From an uncultured Tenacibaculum sp. (GTDB lineage Bacteria > Bacteroidota > Bacteroidia > Flavobacteriales > Flavobacteriaceae): 64,000 nucleotides of DNA. Both the position numbers and the translations under genes were made by a program. The DNA lies in NCBI RefSeq assembly GCF_947502995.1, contig NZ_CANNBW010000021.1:1-64000 (forward strand), written 5' to 3'. The notes beneath the pieces were generated by a model. That model had not been told where the DNA came from. It searched no databases and saw only the letters and a list, made by a program, of their open reading frames with translations. Below, one piece after another: positions 23,611 to 31,809 of the stretch. Each line of letters opens with the position of its first letter. Within the stretch, counting starts at the first letter, position 1.

Positions 23611-26106
23611 ATAGTAATACCAATTTCACTGATATTTGTTCGAAAAAAGTATAAACTTTCGATAAAAAATATAGTAATCGGTTTAGGTGGTGGTGTATTT
23701 CTATTTTTATTGATTTACGGATTAGCACTTCAAGGATTTTTAAAAGTAGCATTACAGTTGGATATGTTCTTTGTAAATACACTAAGCTTTCAAGTAAATA
23801 GTGGATTAGTAATTCTGTATTCTTTACTGATAATTACATTGTTTATAATGTTCGGATTTTCAGTATATAAGAATAATAAAAGATTACTTTTTTTTAGTGG
23901 ATGTTTATTGTTTTTTTACATTGGAATTAGTCCGTATGGAGCTAGTGTGATTAGAGCCAACGCTAATACACCAATTTCAAATAATCCTTCAAACAGTTTA
24001 GAATTACTCAAGTATATAAAAGCCGAACAGTTTGGTGTGAGTACTATTCCTTTGTTAAAAGGATATTATTTTAATGCACCTTTAGATAAGTATAGACCTT
24101 TGGTTAACGGAAAACCAAAGTTTTATTATGATCAAGAAAAGAAGCAATATATTGAAGTTGATGACGGAGTTTTAAGTCAAGAAAACTTCGCTAGAGAATT
24201 CAGTACTTTTTTTCCTAGAATGTTTAGTACAAAACCTGCTGATATTTCTGGTTATAATACATGGACAACGGTTAAAGGTGAATCTATTGTTTATCCGATA
24301 ATGGATAAAAATCAGAAAATATATAAACCAACATTTAAAGAAAACTTGAGTTTCTTTTATAATTATCAAGTAAACTGGTTGTATTTAAGGTATTTATTTT
24401 GGAATTTCACTGGTAAACAAAATGATAATAAAGGAGCAGGAACAATTCTTAATGGAAATTGGATTAGCGGCTTCGAGTTTTTAGATGCGAATAGAGTAGG
24501 GGAATCGTCTAAAATTCCTGAGTATTATAAGAATGATTTAAGTAAAGATGTTTACTATTTTTTACCTTTTATTTTCGGACTTTTAGGTTTGTTTTTCCTT
24601 AGGAAAAGTCCAGTACATTTCTTTACTTCATTATTGTTCTTTTTCACTTTTGGTTTAGGAATCACATTATACGTAAACCCAACACCTTCGAGTATTTTAA
24701 TTAGAGAACGTGATTACATTTTCATCGGTTCTTTTATTCCATTTTGTATTTGGATTGGTTTAGCAGTAACACAATTATATCAATGGTTTTCTTTCATTTC
24801 AAATAAAAAAGTTTTAAAAGTTGGAGTATCTTTATTGATGTTAATTGCAGTACCGGCACAGCTTCTGGTAAAAGGTTGGGATGATCATAATAGACAAAAC
24901 GATACTTTTGCGAGAGATTTTGCTAAAGGATATTTAGATTCTTGTCCGCTTAACACGATTTTAATTACGAATGGAGATAACATGACATTTCCGTTATGGT
25001 ATTTGCAAGAAGTTGAAAATTATAGAACAGATGTAAGAGTTGTGAATTTCGATCAGTTGAATTTAGATTGGTATATCGAAAAGTTAAAGTTAACGATGAA
25101 TACTTCAAAAGGAATTAAAGTTTCACTTCCGAAACATATTTACAAAAAAGGTCCGCAAGAAGTTTTACCATTACAAAAAGAAACAAATCAACCTGTCAAT
25201 TTAGATATGTTGTTTCAGTTTTTAGCGAATCCGAAATCAGCAAAAACGATTTATAATAAGCAAATTCATTACATACCTTCAGATGTGTTTTCTATTTCTG
25301 TAGATACATTACAATTTGCTAAACAATTAAATACAGATAAATTACAACTGAAATTTATTGATAAAATTAACTGGAAATATTCGAAAGATATTTATGGAAT
25401 AAATGATTTAAGTGTTTTAAATATTGTTCAAGAAAACATTAATGAAAGACCAATTGCTTTTGCGATAAATGGAAATACAAATCATTATGTTGGCTTAAAA
25501 CAATTTACAATTCAGAAAGGAATGGTAGAATTATTAGCACCAGTGATTAGAGCTAAAAACGGATTGAATCCTAAAATTGTAGATACAGAAACATCATATA
25601 ATTTATTTAAAGAAGATGTTCAATTTAAAGATTTTATTGATACAGATGCTTTTATAGATTATGAAAATCGAGCTTATGCGCAGCAAATTTTAAGACGAAA
25701 TTATTACTTCTTGGCGCAAGCATTATTAGAAGAAAATCAAGTTGAAAAAGCTAAAGATATTTTAAATACAAGTGTTCAAATTTTTCCTAATGCTACGGTG
25801 CCGTTTAAACAATATGCCTTTGCAATTGGAAAATTATATTTCAGAGTAAATGATTCTAAAAAAGGAGAAGAAATTTGTTTAACAGCAATTAAGAATCTTA
25901 AAGAAGAATTAGAATGGTTGATTTCTTTTAATCCACCAAACCCTATTATAAATGTTCGATATGCAAATCGATTGAAAACAATGTATTTTCAAATGATTCA
26001 TCAGTTTTCCGATCTGAATTTAGAAAAAGGAAACACACTTAAAGAAGATGCAAAAGCTATTGAAGTTAGATTTCAAAAATGGTATAATACAAACTGGCCT
26101 TACTAA
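23521..26106 (+). pseudogene. 5'-truncated glycosyltransferase family 117 (DUF2723) protein
   Basis: From about 23612 onward the frame matches the middle and end of DUF2723/GT117 membrane proteins: FVRKKYKLSIKN, DMFFVNTLSFQVNSG, IGISPYGASVIRANANTPI, LTNGD-like ITNGDNMTFPLWYLQ, and a C-terminal helical or TPR-like tail. From recollection of the family, members run to about 1,000 residues or more and begin with several membrane helices; about 240 residues are missing here. The frame stays open back to a GTG at 23521, but that stretch is only the antisense of the type A cargo repeats. No further disruption is seen in the remaining 830 or so codons. It may be a dead gene or a shortened expressed product. 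Confidence 0.72.
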
Positions 26107-26112
26107 ATATAC

Positions 26113-26892
26113 ATGTTAAAATATTTTTTCTCAACAGAAGTTACATCTTCCAAAATAATTTCAGATCGACCTTTATATCTCAGAACTAGAAAAGCTTACG
26201 AAGTTGTAAAAGATTTAATTAAGGGAAATACACTCGAAATTGGTTGTGGTGAAGGTTATGGAGTAGCAATTTACCATTCAAAAGCATCTCAACTTACACT
26301 TATAGATAAATCTGGTTATTCGGTAACGTCATTAAAAGGTAAATATCCAGAAGCAGATGTCATTCAGCAAAGAATTCCACCATTAAAAAATATACCCGAT
26401 AATTCTTTCGATTCTATAGTTTCTTTTCAAGTTATAGAACATATTAAAAACGATGCGTTGTTTTTAAGTGAAATTTTTAGGGTTCTAAAACCAGGAGGAA
26501 AAGCTTTTTTAACCACACCAAATGCAGATAAAACCATAGTTAGAAATCCATGGCATTACAGAGAATATAAACATGAAGAACTTAAAGGAGTTTTAAGTAA
26601 GGTATTTACTAATATTTCCATAAAAGGAATTGAAGGGAATAGTAAAACAGATGTGTATTATAGAAATAACGAGGCTTCAGTATTAAAAATTTTGAAGTTA
26701 GATGTTTTCAGTTTACATGAAAAATTACCTGCTTGGATACTCAAAATTCCTTATGAATTATTGAATAGAATGAATAGAAAAAAGCTTTTAAAACAACACA
26801 AATCAGAAGTTATTGATATTAATTCCGAAGATTATACTTTAAATGCTTATTCAGCGGAAACGCTAGATTTCTTTTGCATTTTAGAAAAATAA
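26113..26892 (+). CDS. Class I SAM-dependent methyltransferase
   Basis: A 259-residue Rossmann-fold methyltransferase. Motif I is LEIGCGEGYG, followed by an acidic residue in LTLIDKS. Motif II/post-II is NSFDSIVSFQVIEHI, and motif III is VLKPGGKAFLTTPNA, typical of Methyltransf_11/25. There is no signal peptide, so it is cytoplasmic. The start lies 6 bp after the GT117 remnant, suggesting co-transcription and perhaps a shared role in glycan or lipid modification. The substrate cannot be read from sequence. It ends at a strong bidirectional terminator. Confidence 0.88.
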   Translation: MLKYFFSTEVTSSKIISDRPLYLRTRKAYEVVKDLIKGNTLEIGCGEGYGVAIYHSKASQLTLIDKSGYSVTSLKGKYPEADVIQQRIPPLKNIPDNSFDSIVSFQVIEHIKNDALFLSEIFRVLKPGGKAFLTTPNADKTIVRNPWHYREYKHEELKGVLSKVFTNISIKGIEGNSKTDVYYRNNEASVLKILKLDVFSLHEKLPAWILKIPYELLNRMNRKKLLKQHKSEVIDINSEDYTLNAYSAETLDFFCILEK

Positions 26893-26918
26893 AAATTAGA
26901 AAACAGAAAGACTCTCCA

Positions 26919-26947
26919 TTTGGAGAGTCTTTTTTTAATAATCCCAG
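26919..26947. terminator. Bidirectional rho-independent terminator
   Basis: A 9-bp stem (AGACTCTCC/GGAGAGTCT) with an ATTT loop and seven T. It lies between the converging methyltransferase gene and the DUF5777 gene. Confidence 0.87.
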
Positions 26948-26951
26948 ATAA

Positions 26952-27818
26952 TTAGAAAACACGAACAACATTAAATCCAAAAGAGATATCCCCTTTACTC
27001 CAATCTCCTTGTGCTTTTGTTAAGAAAGCACTATCATTACTTCCTCTAGCATTTGAAAATAATAGTTGAAAAACATGTCCTCCAGTTTCAATATCTACAC
27101 CCAAAGTCAACGGATTATTATATATAGAGTTCTTGTTTTTATTAAAGTTGTAGGCGTAATCAAGGTTAATACTCATACGTTTACTAACTTTTAAACGACC
27201 TCCAATTCCCATTAAAAACTGATTATGATTTCGTTCTTTTGTAGCATTTAAATCTTGTAAATTTTGTCGAACAAAAGAAGGAGCAACTTGTAGAGACAAG
27301 TTTTTAGAAACTCTACGAGAAGTCAAAAGTTGGAAGGTATAACTCATGCGATCACCAAATTTTAAATTAGGGTAATTCGCTTTTTTTATTTCTGAGTTAA
27401 TATCTGCACTAGCATAACCAACAATGTTTAAAGGAAACTTATTGGATTGTTTTGTGAGTCCAAATTTGATAGTACCAGAATAAGTTTTTTCAAAGCTATC
27501 TCTGCTTAATCCTAATTGAATATGATCCCAAAAGCTATATAATAACTGAATTTTAGTATTAGCTTGATCTAATCCAAAGAATTCATCAATTCCATCTTTT
27601 AGAGATCCAAATCTATGAGCAACAACTAAATATAAATCTCCTTTATCAGCAATTTTAGTCGATTGTAAATTACCTATTTGCATGGCTTTAAAAGCTGGTA
27701 AATCGAATTGTTTTACATCTTTTGTAGCGTTATCAAGTTCATTTAGTAAATCATCCTGAGCATTTATCTGTAATGCAGCTAATAGCATGATTAGAAAAGC
27801 GTTTATTTTAGTATACAT
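26952..27818 (-). CDS. DUF5777 family outer-membrane beta-barrel protein
   Basis: A 288-residue protein with a signal peptide (MYTKINAFLIMLLA, cleavage near INAQ). The mature part matches DUF5777: KADKGDLYLVVAHRFG-like IADKGDLYLVVAHRFG, DGIDEFFGLD, and a series of amphipathic strands ending in FGFNVVRVF with a terminal aromatic residue, typical of outer-membrane barrels. It is the last gene of a six-gene minus-strand operon and its first codons overlap the preceding OB-fold gene by 16 nt. In this phylum DUF5777 proteins often accompany YceI and cytochrome c proteins. The molecular function is unknown. Confidence 0.85.
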   Translation of the reverse strand: MYTKINAFLIMLLAALQINAQDDLLNELDNATKDVKQFDLPAFKAMQIGNLQSTKIADKGDLYLVVAHRFGSLKDGIDEFFGLDQANTKIQLLYSFWDHIQLGLSRDSFEKTYSGTIKFGLTKQSNKFPLNIVGYASADINSEIKKANYPNLKFGDRMSYTFQLLTSRRVSKNLSLQVAPSFVRQNLQDLNATKERNHNQFLMGIGGRLKVSKRMSINLDYAYNFNKNKNSIYNNPLTLGVDIETGGHVFQLLFSNARGSNDSAFLTKAQGDWSKGDISFGFNVVRVF

Positions 27819-28186
27819 TGATTTAGTTTTAGTTCTTCTAGTAAATCATCGTATCCAACGACACGACCTTTTATTGTAATTTTTTGATTCAGATTAAGAA
27901 TTGATAGTTTTTCAACATTTTTCAACTGACAGAAAATCTGATTGTCTAGTGTAATTCCTTTAGTATCAATAGCTGTAACTTGTCCAGATATTTTAATAAT
28001 CTTAGTGTTCCATTGCTTAAAATCAAGACTTGCTTTTTGTAAGAATTCTATAGAATTTCCTGTGTATATAGAAGTAAGATTTTCAATGGTTTTATGAGGT
28101 TTATACGTGTATTTATACCCCAAAAAAACAATGAGAATGAAAAAGCTAATGCCTATCAAGAGCTTATTTTTTTTCAGCCAATTCAT
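27803..28186 (-). CDS. Membrane-anchored OB-fold (tRNA_anti-like) protein
   Basis: A 127-residue protein with one N-terminal membrane helix (LLIGISFFILIVFLGYKY) and a periplasmic-type tail. The tail has the pattern ISGQVTAIDTKGITLDNQIFC, split here as ISGQVTAIDTKG and ITLDNQIFC, then KITIKGRVVGYDDLLEELKL and a terminal NQCILK. This resembles the small OB-fold domains called tRNA_anti-like. The start overlaps the YceI gene by 23 nt and the end overlaps the DUF5777 gene by 16 nt, showing tight translational coupling. The function is unknown; nucleic-acid binding is not implied outside the cytoplasm. Confidence 0.7.
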   Translation of the reverse strand: MNWLKKNKLLIGISFFILIVFLGYKYTYKPHKTIENLTSIYTGNSIEFLQKASLDFKQWNTKIIKISGQVTAIDTKGITLDNQIFCQLKNVEKLSILNLNQKITIKGRVVGYDDLLEELKLNQCILK

Positions 28187-28706
28187 AGTTGATTTTTATA
28201 TTTATTTTCTCTGCAATCTTTTTACGTACAATACTTGGAATTTCAATTCCGAAATCTTGAGGTTCTACAGAAAAATTACTCGAAAGTTTTATGATGTTTT
28301 TTTCAAAAGAAACCTTAGCAATAGTGCTGATTTCTTTTTTTATCCCACAAATAGTAAGCGTTCCTTGTAGAGGGAATTCTTTTTGATTTTGTGAATTTTT
28401 TAATGAAAAATTACTGAGTTTACCTCTAAAAGTAGCTTTAGGATATGTATCAGAATCCATATAATTTTCATTAAAATGCTCCTGCATTAAAGCGACTTTA
28501 AATTGAAAAGCACTAATAAATAATTGAACTGCAATATCTCCTGTTACTACATTTAAAATTGAAGTAGAACTATTGTTTATGGCTTCCACAGGTTCGAAAG
28601 TTTCAACTGAGGCTTTAAAATGAGTTGTACCTGTTCTTGTAAAATATTTTTGGGCTACTACTAATTGTGAAACCAGTAATAGAGTTGTAATGATTAATTT
28701 TTTCAT
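28164..28706 (-). CDS. YceI family periplasmic protein
   Basis: The chosen start (ATG at 28704-28706) gives a signal peptide MKKLIITTLLLVSQLVVAQ; a longer frame to 28745 would put 13 charged residues in front. The mature part shows the YceI lipocalin-like pattern: THFKASVETFEPVEA, an ENYMDSDTYPKATFRG block (MDSDTYPKA is the family signature), LTICGIKKEIS and a final strand. YceI proteins bind isoprenoid-type lipids in the periplasm; in Bacteroidota they often occur beside cytochrome c and DUF5777 genes. The gene starts 12 bp after the cytochrome c gene and overlaps the OB-fold gene. The ligand is unknown. Confidence 0.9.
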   Translation of the reverse strand: MKKLIITTLLLVSQLVVAQKYFTRTGTTHFKASVETFEPVEAINNSSTSILNVVTGDIAVQLFISAFQFKVALMQEHFNENYMDSDTYPKATFRGKLSNFSLKNSQNQKEFPLQGTLTICGIKKEISTIAKVSFEKNIIKLSSNFSVEPQDFGIEIPSIVRKKIAEKINIKINYELAEKK

Positions 28707-28717
28707 GATTTTTCTTT

Positions 28718-29065
28718 TTATTCGATGTAACCTCCAGCTCTCCATTGATCGAAAAGCGCTCTTCTATCAGCAGTTAAAAGTCCACTTTGTGGCATTGGGT
28801 TTGCCGCGTCGTTGATACGAGGAATTAAAGTTCCTGTTTCCGAAGAATTTCTAACTTGTTCATAGGTTTCTAAAATCAATCCATTTCTTGGATTTACAGA
28901 ACTATGACAAGTCAAACAATTTCCTAAAATGATAGGCTGTATATCTTGTGTATAAGTAACTGTTCTGTTTACTGGATTTTGATCTACAAGTGGAATTTCA
29001 GCAGTTGTACAATTAACGAGTATAACTGTACAAACGATTAAACATAATTTTTGAATGATTTTCAT
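28718..29065 (-). CDS. Monohaem cytochrome c-like lipoprotein
   Basis: A 115-residue protein with an SPII signal (lipobox LVNC, lipidated Cys19). A single haem c motif CLTCH spans residues 50-54, preceded by TQDIQPIILGN, typical of small planctomycete-type and Bacteroidota cytochrome c domains. A likely axial methionine lies in NPMPQSG (Met91), and the C-terminal helix reads LFDQWRAGGYIE. It would sit on the periplasmic side of a membrane and carry electrons. It starts 4 bp after the preceding lipoprotein stop. The partner reductase or oxidase is not in the window. Confidence 0.88.
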   Translation of the reverse strand: MKIIQKLCLIVCTVILVNCTTAEIPLVDQNPVNRTVTYTQDIQPIILGNCLTCHSSVNPRNGLILETYEQVRNSSETGTLIPRINDAANPMPQSGLLTADRRALFDQWRAGGYIE

Positions 29066-29069
29066 AAGA

Positions 29070-30221
29070 TTAATTTTGAATATCGATATTGGTTACGTCT
29101 TCAATTTTATTTTCAAGTGGAGCTATAATTATTTGTTTTGAAACACTTGTAATATCTCCTTGATCTGGCGCTCCATTATTATTTTTATCAGCTATAATTG
29201 TTAGATAATACGTTCCTGGGTGTAAATAGGTAAAAAGGAAATTATTTTCTCCGTTTTCTAGAGTTGGAAAATGGAGTAAAGTATCAAAAGCTCCAGAGAA
29301 TTGAGTAAAATAACCATCAGTATCTGTTAATGCATCTTTAGATAAATAGACTAACAAATTATCGGTAGTAATGTTTGTGTTTCTGGTAATATTTACGGTT
29401 AGTGTCCCTAATCTTGGATGGTCAATTATAGTATAAGGATCGCCAGATTGTGGAGCTAATTCATAAACGTTATTGTTACTTTGAGAAGCTAAAAAAGTTG
29501 CTGACTTTGGAGCGGTTCCTTGCTGATCAATATGTAAATTCTCTGTAACAAATCCATCTGCAAAATCTAAACCTTGATCTATTGTATTTTGAGGAAAGTT
29601 AGTTGCGTTAGCAGCAGTTTGAGTAAGCTCGAAATGCATCTTTTTCCCTTTAAAAGTCATATGACGTGTAGGTACTCTATTTCCTAAATTACTCGTGTAA
29701 GAATTAAAATATAAACTATCGTTTTTAAATCGTAATTCCATATACATAATGTTATCACCACCAATAGCATCTACTAAACGATAATATTTTCCTTCAGAAT
29801 TTCGATTTTCAACTTTATCTAAAACAAAGTAACTTGTTCTATAAATACCACTTAATAAACCACCATTACGAGCCATAATAGTTCGTTTTCCTTTATAGTT
29901 CGTCACAAAGAAAGAAGTGAATAAGTTACCAAGTGTTCCTCCTTCATGAATTCCATGAATATGAGAAGGAGAAATTGCACGATAATCCCAAGCAAACCAA
30001 GGATAATCATCAGCAATAACTTTATTAGATCCTACCCAATGTCCTTGCATTTTTTCAAGAAAATCAAACCCATCGTTGGTAATATCTACAGGTTTTACTT
30101 CAGTAACAGGATTCGTGGGAATTGTAGGTGTAGTTCCACCAGTTATATCTCTACTATTATCATCGCAGTTAGTTAAAAATAGAGCGGTAAAAGCTCCTAA
30201 AATAATAAGTCTTTTTTTCAT
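29070..30221 (-). CDS. Lipoprotein of unknown function with heme-binding-like beta domain
   Basis: A 383-residue protein with an SPII signal (lipobox LTNC, Cys19). The region after a Pro/Thr-rich linker has FDFLEKMQGHWVGSNKVIADDYPW and HIHGIHEGGTLGN (split here at 20 residues or fewer: FLEKMQGHWVGSNKV, HIHGIHEGGTLGN), resembling small beta-barrel nitrobindin-like or DUF1579-like folds. The last 100 residues contain a carbohydrate-binding-like strand set with DKNNNGAPDQGD, a possible calcium loop. I do not recognise a named family. It is the second gene of the operon, 13 bp after the DUF2147 gene and 4 bp before the cytochrome c gene, so a role in the same envelope redox process is inferred from position. 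Confidence 0.75.
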   Translation of the reverse strand: MKKRLIILGAFTALFLTNCDDNSRDITGGTTPTIPTNPVTEVKPVDITNDGFDFLEKMQGHWVGSNKVIADDYPWFAWDYRAISPSHIHGIHEGGTLGNLFTSFFVTNYKGKRTIMARNGGLLSGIYRTSYFVLDKVENRNSEGKYYRLVDAIGGDNIMYMELRFKNDSLYFNSYTSNLGNRVPTRHMTFKGKKMHFELTQTAANATNFPQNTIDQGLDFADGFVTENLHIDQQGTAPKSATFLASQSNNNVYELAPQSGDPYTIIDHPRLGTLTVNITRNTNITTDNLLVYLSKDALTDTDGYFTQFSGAFDTLLHFPTLENGENNFLFTYLHPGTYYLTIIADKNNNGAPDQGDITSVSKQIIIAPLENKIEDVTNIDIQN

Positions 30222-30234
30222 AAATTATTTAGTG

Positions 30235-30615
30235 TTATTGTTTTCTAGTCCAAGTTTCGATTAAAGGTTTATTTCTTATGTATGTAGTTACTTCTAGAGT
30301 ATCGCTATGTTTTACTTTAATTTTATAGTTCTGAGAAGAAGTTTTTGTAGCTCCAGATAAAGCATCAACATAAGATTGATTTCTATATTTAAGATCTTTT
30401 ATAAAGATGTCTTTTTCAGTTTTTGTTTCATGTAGCACAGTTGTTCCATCATTGTAATACAGAAGTTTTCCTATAATTTTTTCATTAAATTTTTCAATTT
30501 TATAAGTTGCTTTATAGTAGTTGCTATTGGTTTTCCATATTCCGAAAACCCTTTGATCAATCTTTGTTGAACAAGCCGTTAAAATGATTATTATGATTAA
30601 TAAAAATTGTTTCAC
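30235..30615 (-). CDS. DUF2147-like lipoprotein
   Basis: A 126-residue protein with an SPII signal (lipobox LTAC, Cys15). The mature part starts GIWKTNSNYYKATYKIEK and continues IIGKLLYYNDGT and LKYRNQSYVDA, ending in a strand with ETWTRK. GIWKT...I.G and the beta pattern resemble DUF2147, a small lipocalin-like family of envelope proteins. It is the first gene of the six-gene minus-strand operon, with an Fnr/Crp-type box upstream. The function is unknown. Confidence 0.7.
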   Translation of the reverse strand: MKQFLLIIIIILTACSTKIDQRVFGIWKTNSNYYKATYKIEKFNEKIIGKLLYYNDGTTVLHETKTEKDIFIKDLKYRNQSYVDALSGATKTSSQNYKIKVKHSDTLEVTTYIRNKPLIETWTRKQ

Positions 30616-30641
30616 TTTTTCTAGATTTTATAATCCTGAGG

Positions 30642-30649
30642 CAAAATTG
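30642..30649 (-). promoter_or_regulatory. Candidate -7 promoter element of the envelope redox operon
   Basis: On the minus strand CAATTTTG matches the Bacteroidota -7 motif TAnnTTTG at all but the first base. It would start transcription about 20 bp before the DUF2147 gene, with the Fnr-type box at 30672-30685 centred near -43. Confidence 0.35.
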
Positions 30650-30671
30650 TGAAGGATGAGAAAAAGTTTTT

Positions 30672-30685
30672 TTGATCTATATCAA
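30672..30685. promoter_or_regulatory. Fnr/Crp-type binding site (perfect palindrome)
   Basis: TTGATCTATATCAA matches the Fnr consensus TTGAT-N4-ATCAA at all ten defined positions. It lies in the 151-bp divergent region between the DUF2147-led operon and the DUF6787 gene, nearer the operon. Confidence 0.7.
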
Positions 30686-30706
30686 AATCATACTTTTTAT
30701 TGTTTT

Positions 30707-30720
30707 TTGATTTAAGTCAA
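30707..30720. promoter_or_regulatory. Second Fnr/Crp-type binding site
   Basis: TTGATTTAAGTCAA matches TTGAT-N4-ATCAA at nine of ten defined positions (G for A in the right arm). Its centre is 35 bp from the first site and about 43 bp upstream of the predicted start of the plus-strand transcript. Confidence 0.6.
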
Positions 30721-30742
30721 AATGAAAAAGTTGAAGGAGTAA

Positions 30743-30750
30743 TACTTTTG
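30743..30750 (+). promoter_or_regulatory. -7 promoter element of the DUF6787 gene
   Basis: TACTTTTG is a full match to TAnnTTTG, ending 16 bp before the ATG at 30767. No well-spaced -33 TTG is seen, which fits a promoter depending on an activator at the site 30707-30720. Confidence 0.5.
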
Positions 30751-30766
30751 ACAAAAAGTTTTTTAA

Positions 30767-31060
30767 ATGGAAAAAATTAAACAACGTTGGGGAATAGAAA
30801 CGACAAGAGAACTCTTAATTATCTTTTTTATATTCTCAATAACAGGCTCTTCATCAGTTTTAATTGGTAGACCGATATTAAGAACTTTAGGTTTAACTTT
30901 AGATAATGTGCCAGTAATAGTATATTATCCGTTATTTATAATTGCTAGCTTTATATTTTATCAGCTCTTTTTAGTTGCTTTTGGATGGATTTTTGGTCAG
31001 TTTCAATTCTTTTGGAATATGGAAAAGAAAATGCTGAAAAGATTCGGAATATCTATTTAA
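30767..31060 (+). CDS. DUF6787-like small membrane protein
   Basis: A 97-residue protein starting MEKIKQRWGIETTRELLIIF, with two hydrophobic helices (about residues 16-34 and 49-75), a GRPILRTLGL loop between them, and a C-terminal GQFQFFWNMEKKMLKRFG. The KxxQRW start, the GR loop and the GQFxFFxxxEKK end match what I know of flavobacterial DUF6787 proteins. The function is unknown. Divergent orientation from the redox-type operon and the shared Fnr-type boxes suggest common regulation. It is followed 14 bp later by another small membrane protein gene. Confidence 0.72.
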   Translation: MEKIKQRWGIETTRELLIIFFIFSITGSSSVLIGRPILRTLGLTLDNVPVIVYYPLFIIASFIFYQLFLVAFGWIFGQFQFFWNMEKKMLKRFGISI

Positions 31061-31074
31061 AGGAATCAGAAATA

Positions 31075-31308
31075 ATGTATAAATGGAAAACTATATTAGC
31101 ATTAATATTGTTAATATTAGCTGTAATTTTTGAATGGGATTGGTTTTGGGCATTATTTATACTCATAGGTTTAGTACATATTATAAGAAGTGAAGAAATT
31201 AATTTTGTAGAATCTGTAACTAAAAAAGAACATCCAAAATTATATTGGATTATGATTTTTATTTGGTCGTTTTTAGCGTTATTTTCAATCTTTAACTATC
31301 TATCATAA
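31075..31308 (+). CDS. Small two-helix membrane protein, unknown function
   Basis: A 77-residue protein. The ATG at 31075 is preferred because an upstream in-frame codon (30985) lies inside the preceding gene. Two hydrophobic segments (TILALILLILAVIFEWDWFW with ALFILIGLVHII, and IMIFIWSFLALFSIF) surround a short charged loop with EEINFVESVTKKEHP. It resembles short 2TM-type proteins of Flavobacteriaceae but I cannot name a family with confidence. It is probably the second gene of the DUF6787 transcript. Confidence 0.6.
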   Translation: MYKWKTILALILLILAVIFEWDWFWALFILIGLVHIIRSEEINFVESVTKKEHPKLYWIMIFIWSFLALFSIFNYLS

Positions 31309-31457
31309 AACTTAAAAAAGAATACTTTTTCGTAGGAATAAATATGATAAAAGATCAAGGTTTTTGTATATTTCTAATCCATTATTAGGAGTATTCCTTT
31401 ATCGAGGTTAATGTTAATCAGTATAAGAGAGTTTTTAAAAATGAAGTAATAGCTTCG

Positions 31458-31793
31458 TTGGTTAGTGATATAAGTATTTTAAAATCAGCAAACTCTGCTG
31501 AGGTTAATTACATAGGTGAGGTTAAATTTGAGGGTATATTAGTAAACTCTAAAGGAAACAAAGTTTCACAAGGTGTTAAGGATAGATTTAAGGATTTTTT
31601 ATCAGATGGTAGTATGGCTGGAGGAGCTTTTAGATCAGAGTTTTTAACCTCTAATATGGAAAGTAAAGTCTCAGTTGTTTATTCTCCAGGAGTCATATCG
31701 CCAAATCAATTTATTACCATAGTAGTAGAGGTTTTAGATGAAAATAGTAATCCTATAGGTATTAGTTCAAGTACACAAATTTTCGGTTATTAA
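31458..31793 (+). CDS. Hypothetical protein, possibly a 5'-decayed gene
   Basis: From TTG 31458 the frame gives 111 residues with beta-rich character (EVNYIGEVKFEGILVNSKG, VSVVYSPGVISPNQFITIVV). The same frame is open back to 31389 and reads as plausible protein (FIEVNVNQYKRVFKNEVIAS) but contains no ATG. Further upstream, an ATG at 31344 is in the same frame and separated only by a TAG at 31386-31388. The real product may use a non-ATG start, or the gene may be a remnant of a longer one. No family is recognised. The 64-residue gene downstream follows after 16 bp. Confidence 0.45.
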   Translation: MVSDISILKSANSAEVNYIGEVKFEGILVNSKGNKVSQGVKDRFKDFLSDGSMAGGAFRSEFLTSNMESKVSVVYSPGVISPNQFITIVVEVLDENSNPIGISSSTQIFGY

Positions 31794-31809
31794 TTTAAAA
31801 TTTTAAACA

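Noticed and set aside
28707-28745. 13-residue N-terminal extension of YceI
   Set aside because: It would place charged residues before a clear signal peptide and overlap the end of the cytochrome c gene.
30985-31074. Longer start for the small membrane protein at 31075
   Set aside because: The extra 30 codons lie inside the DUF6787 gene in another frame and do not form a plausible N-terminus.
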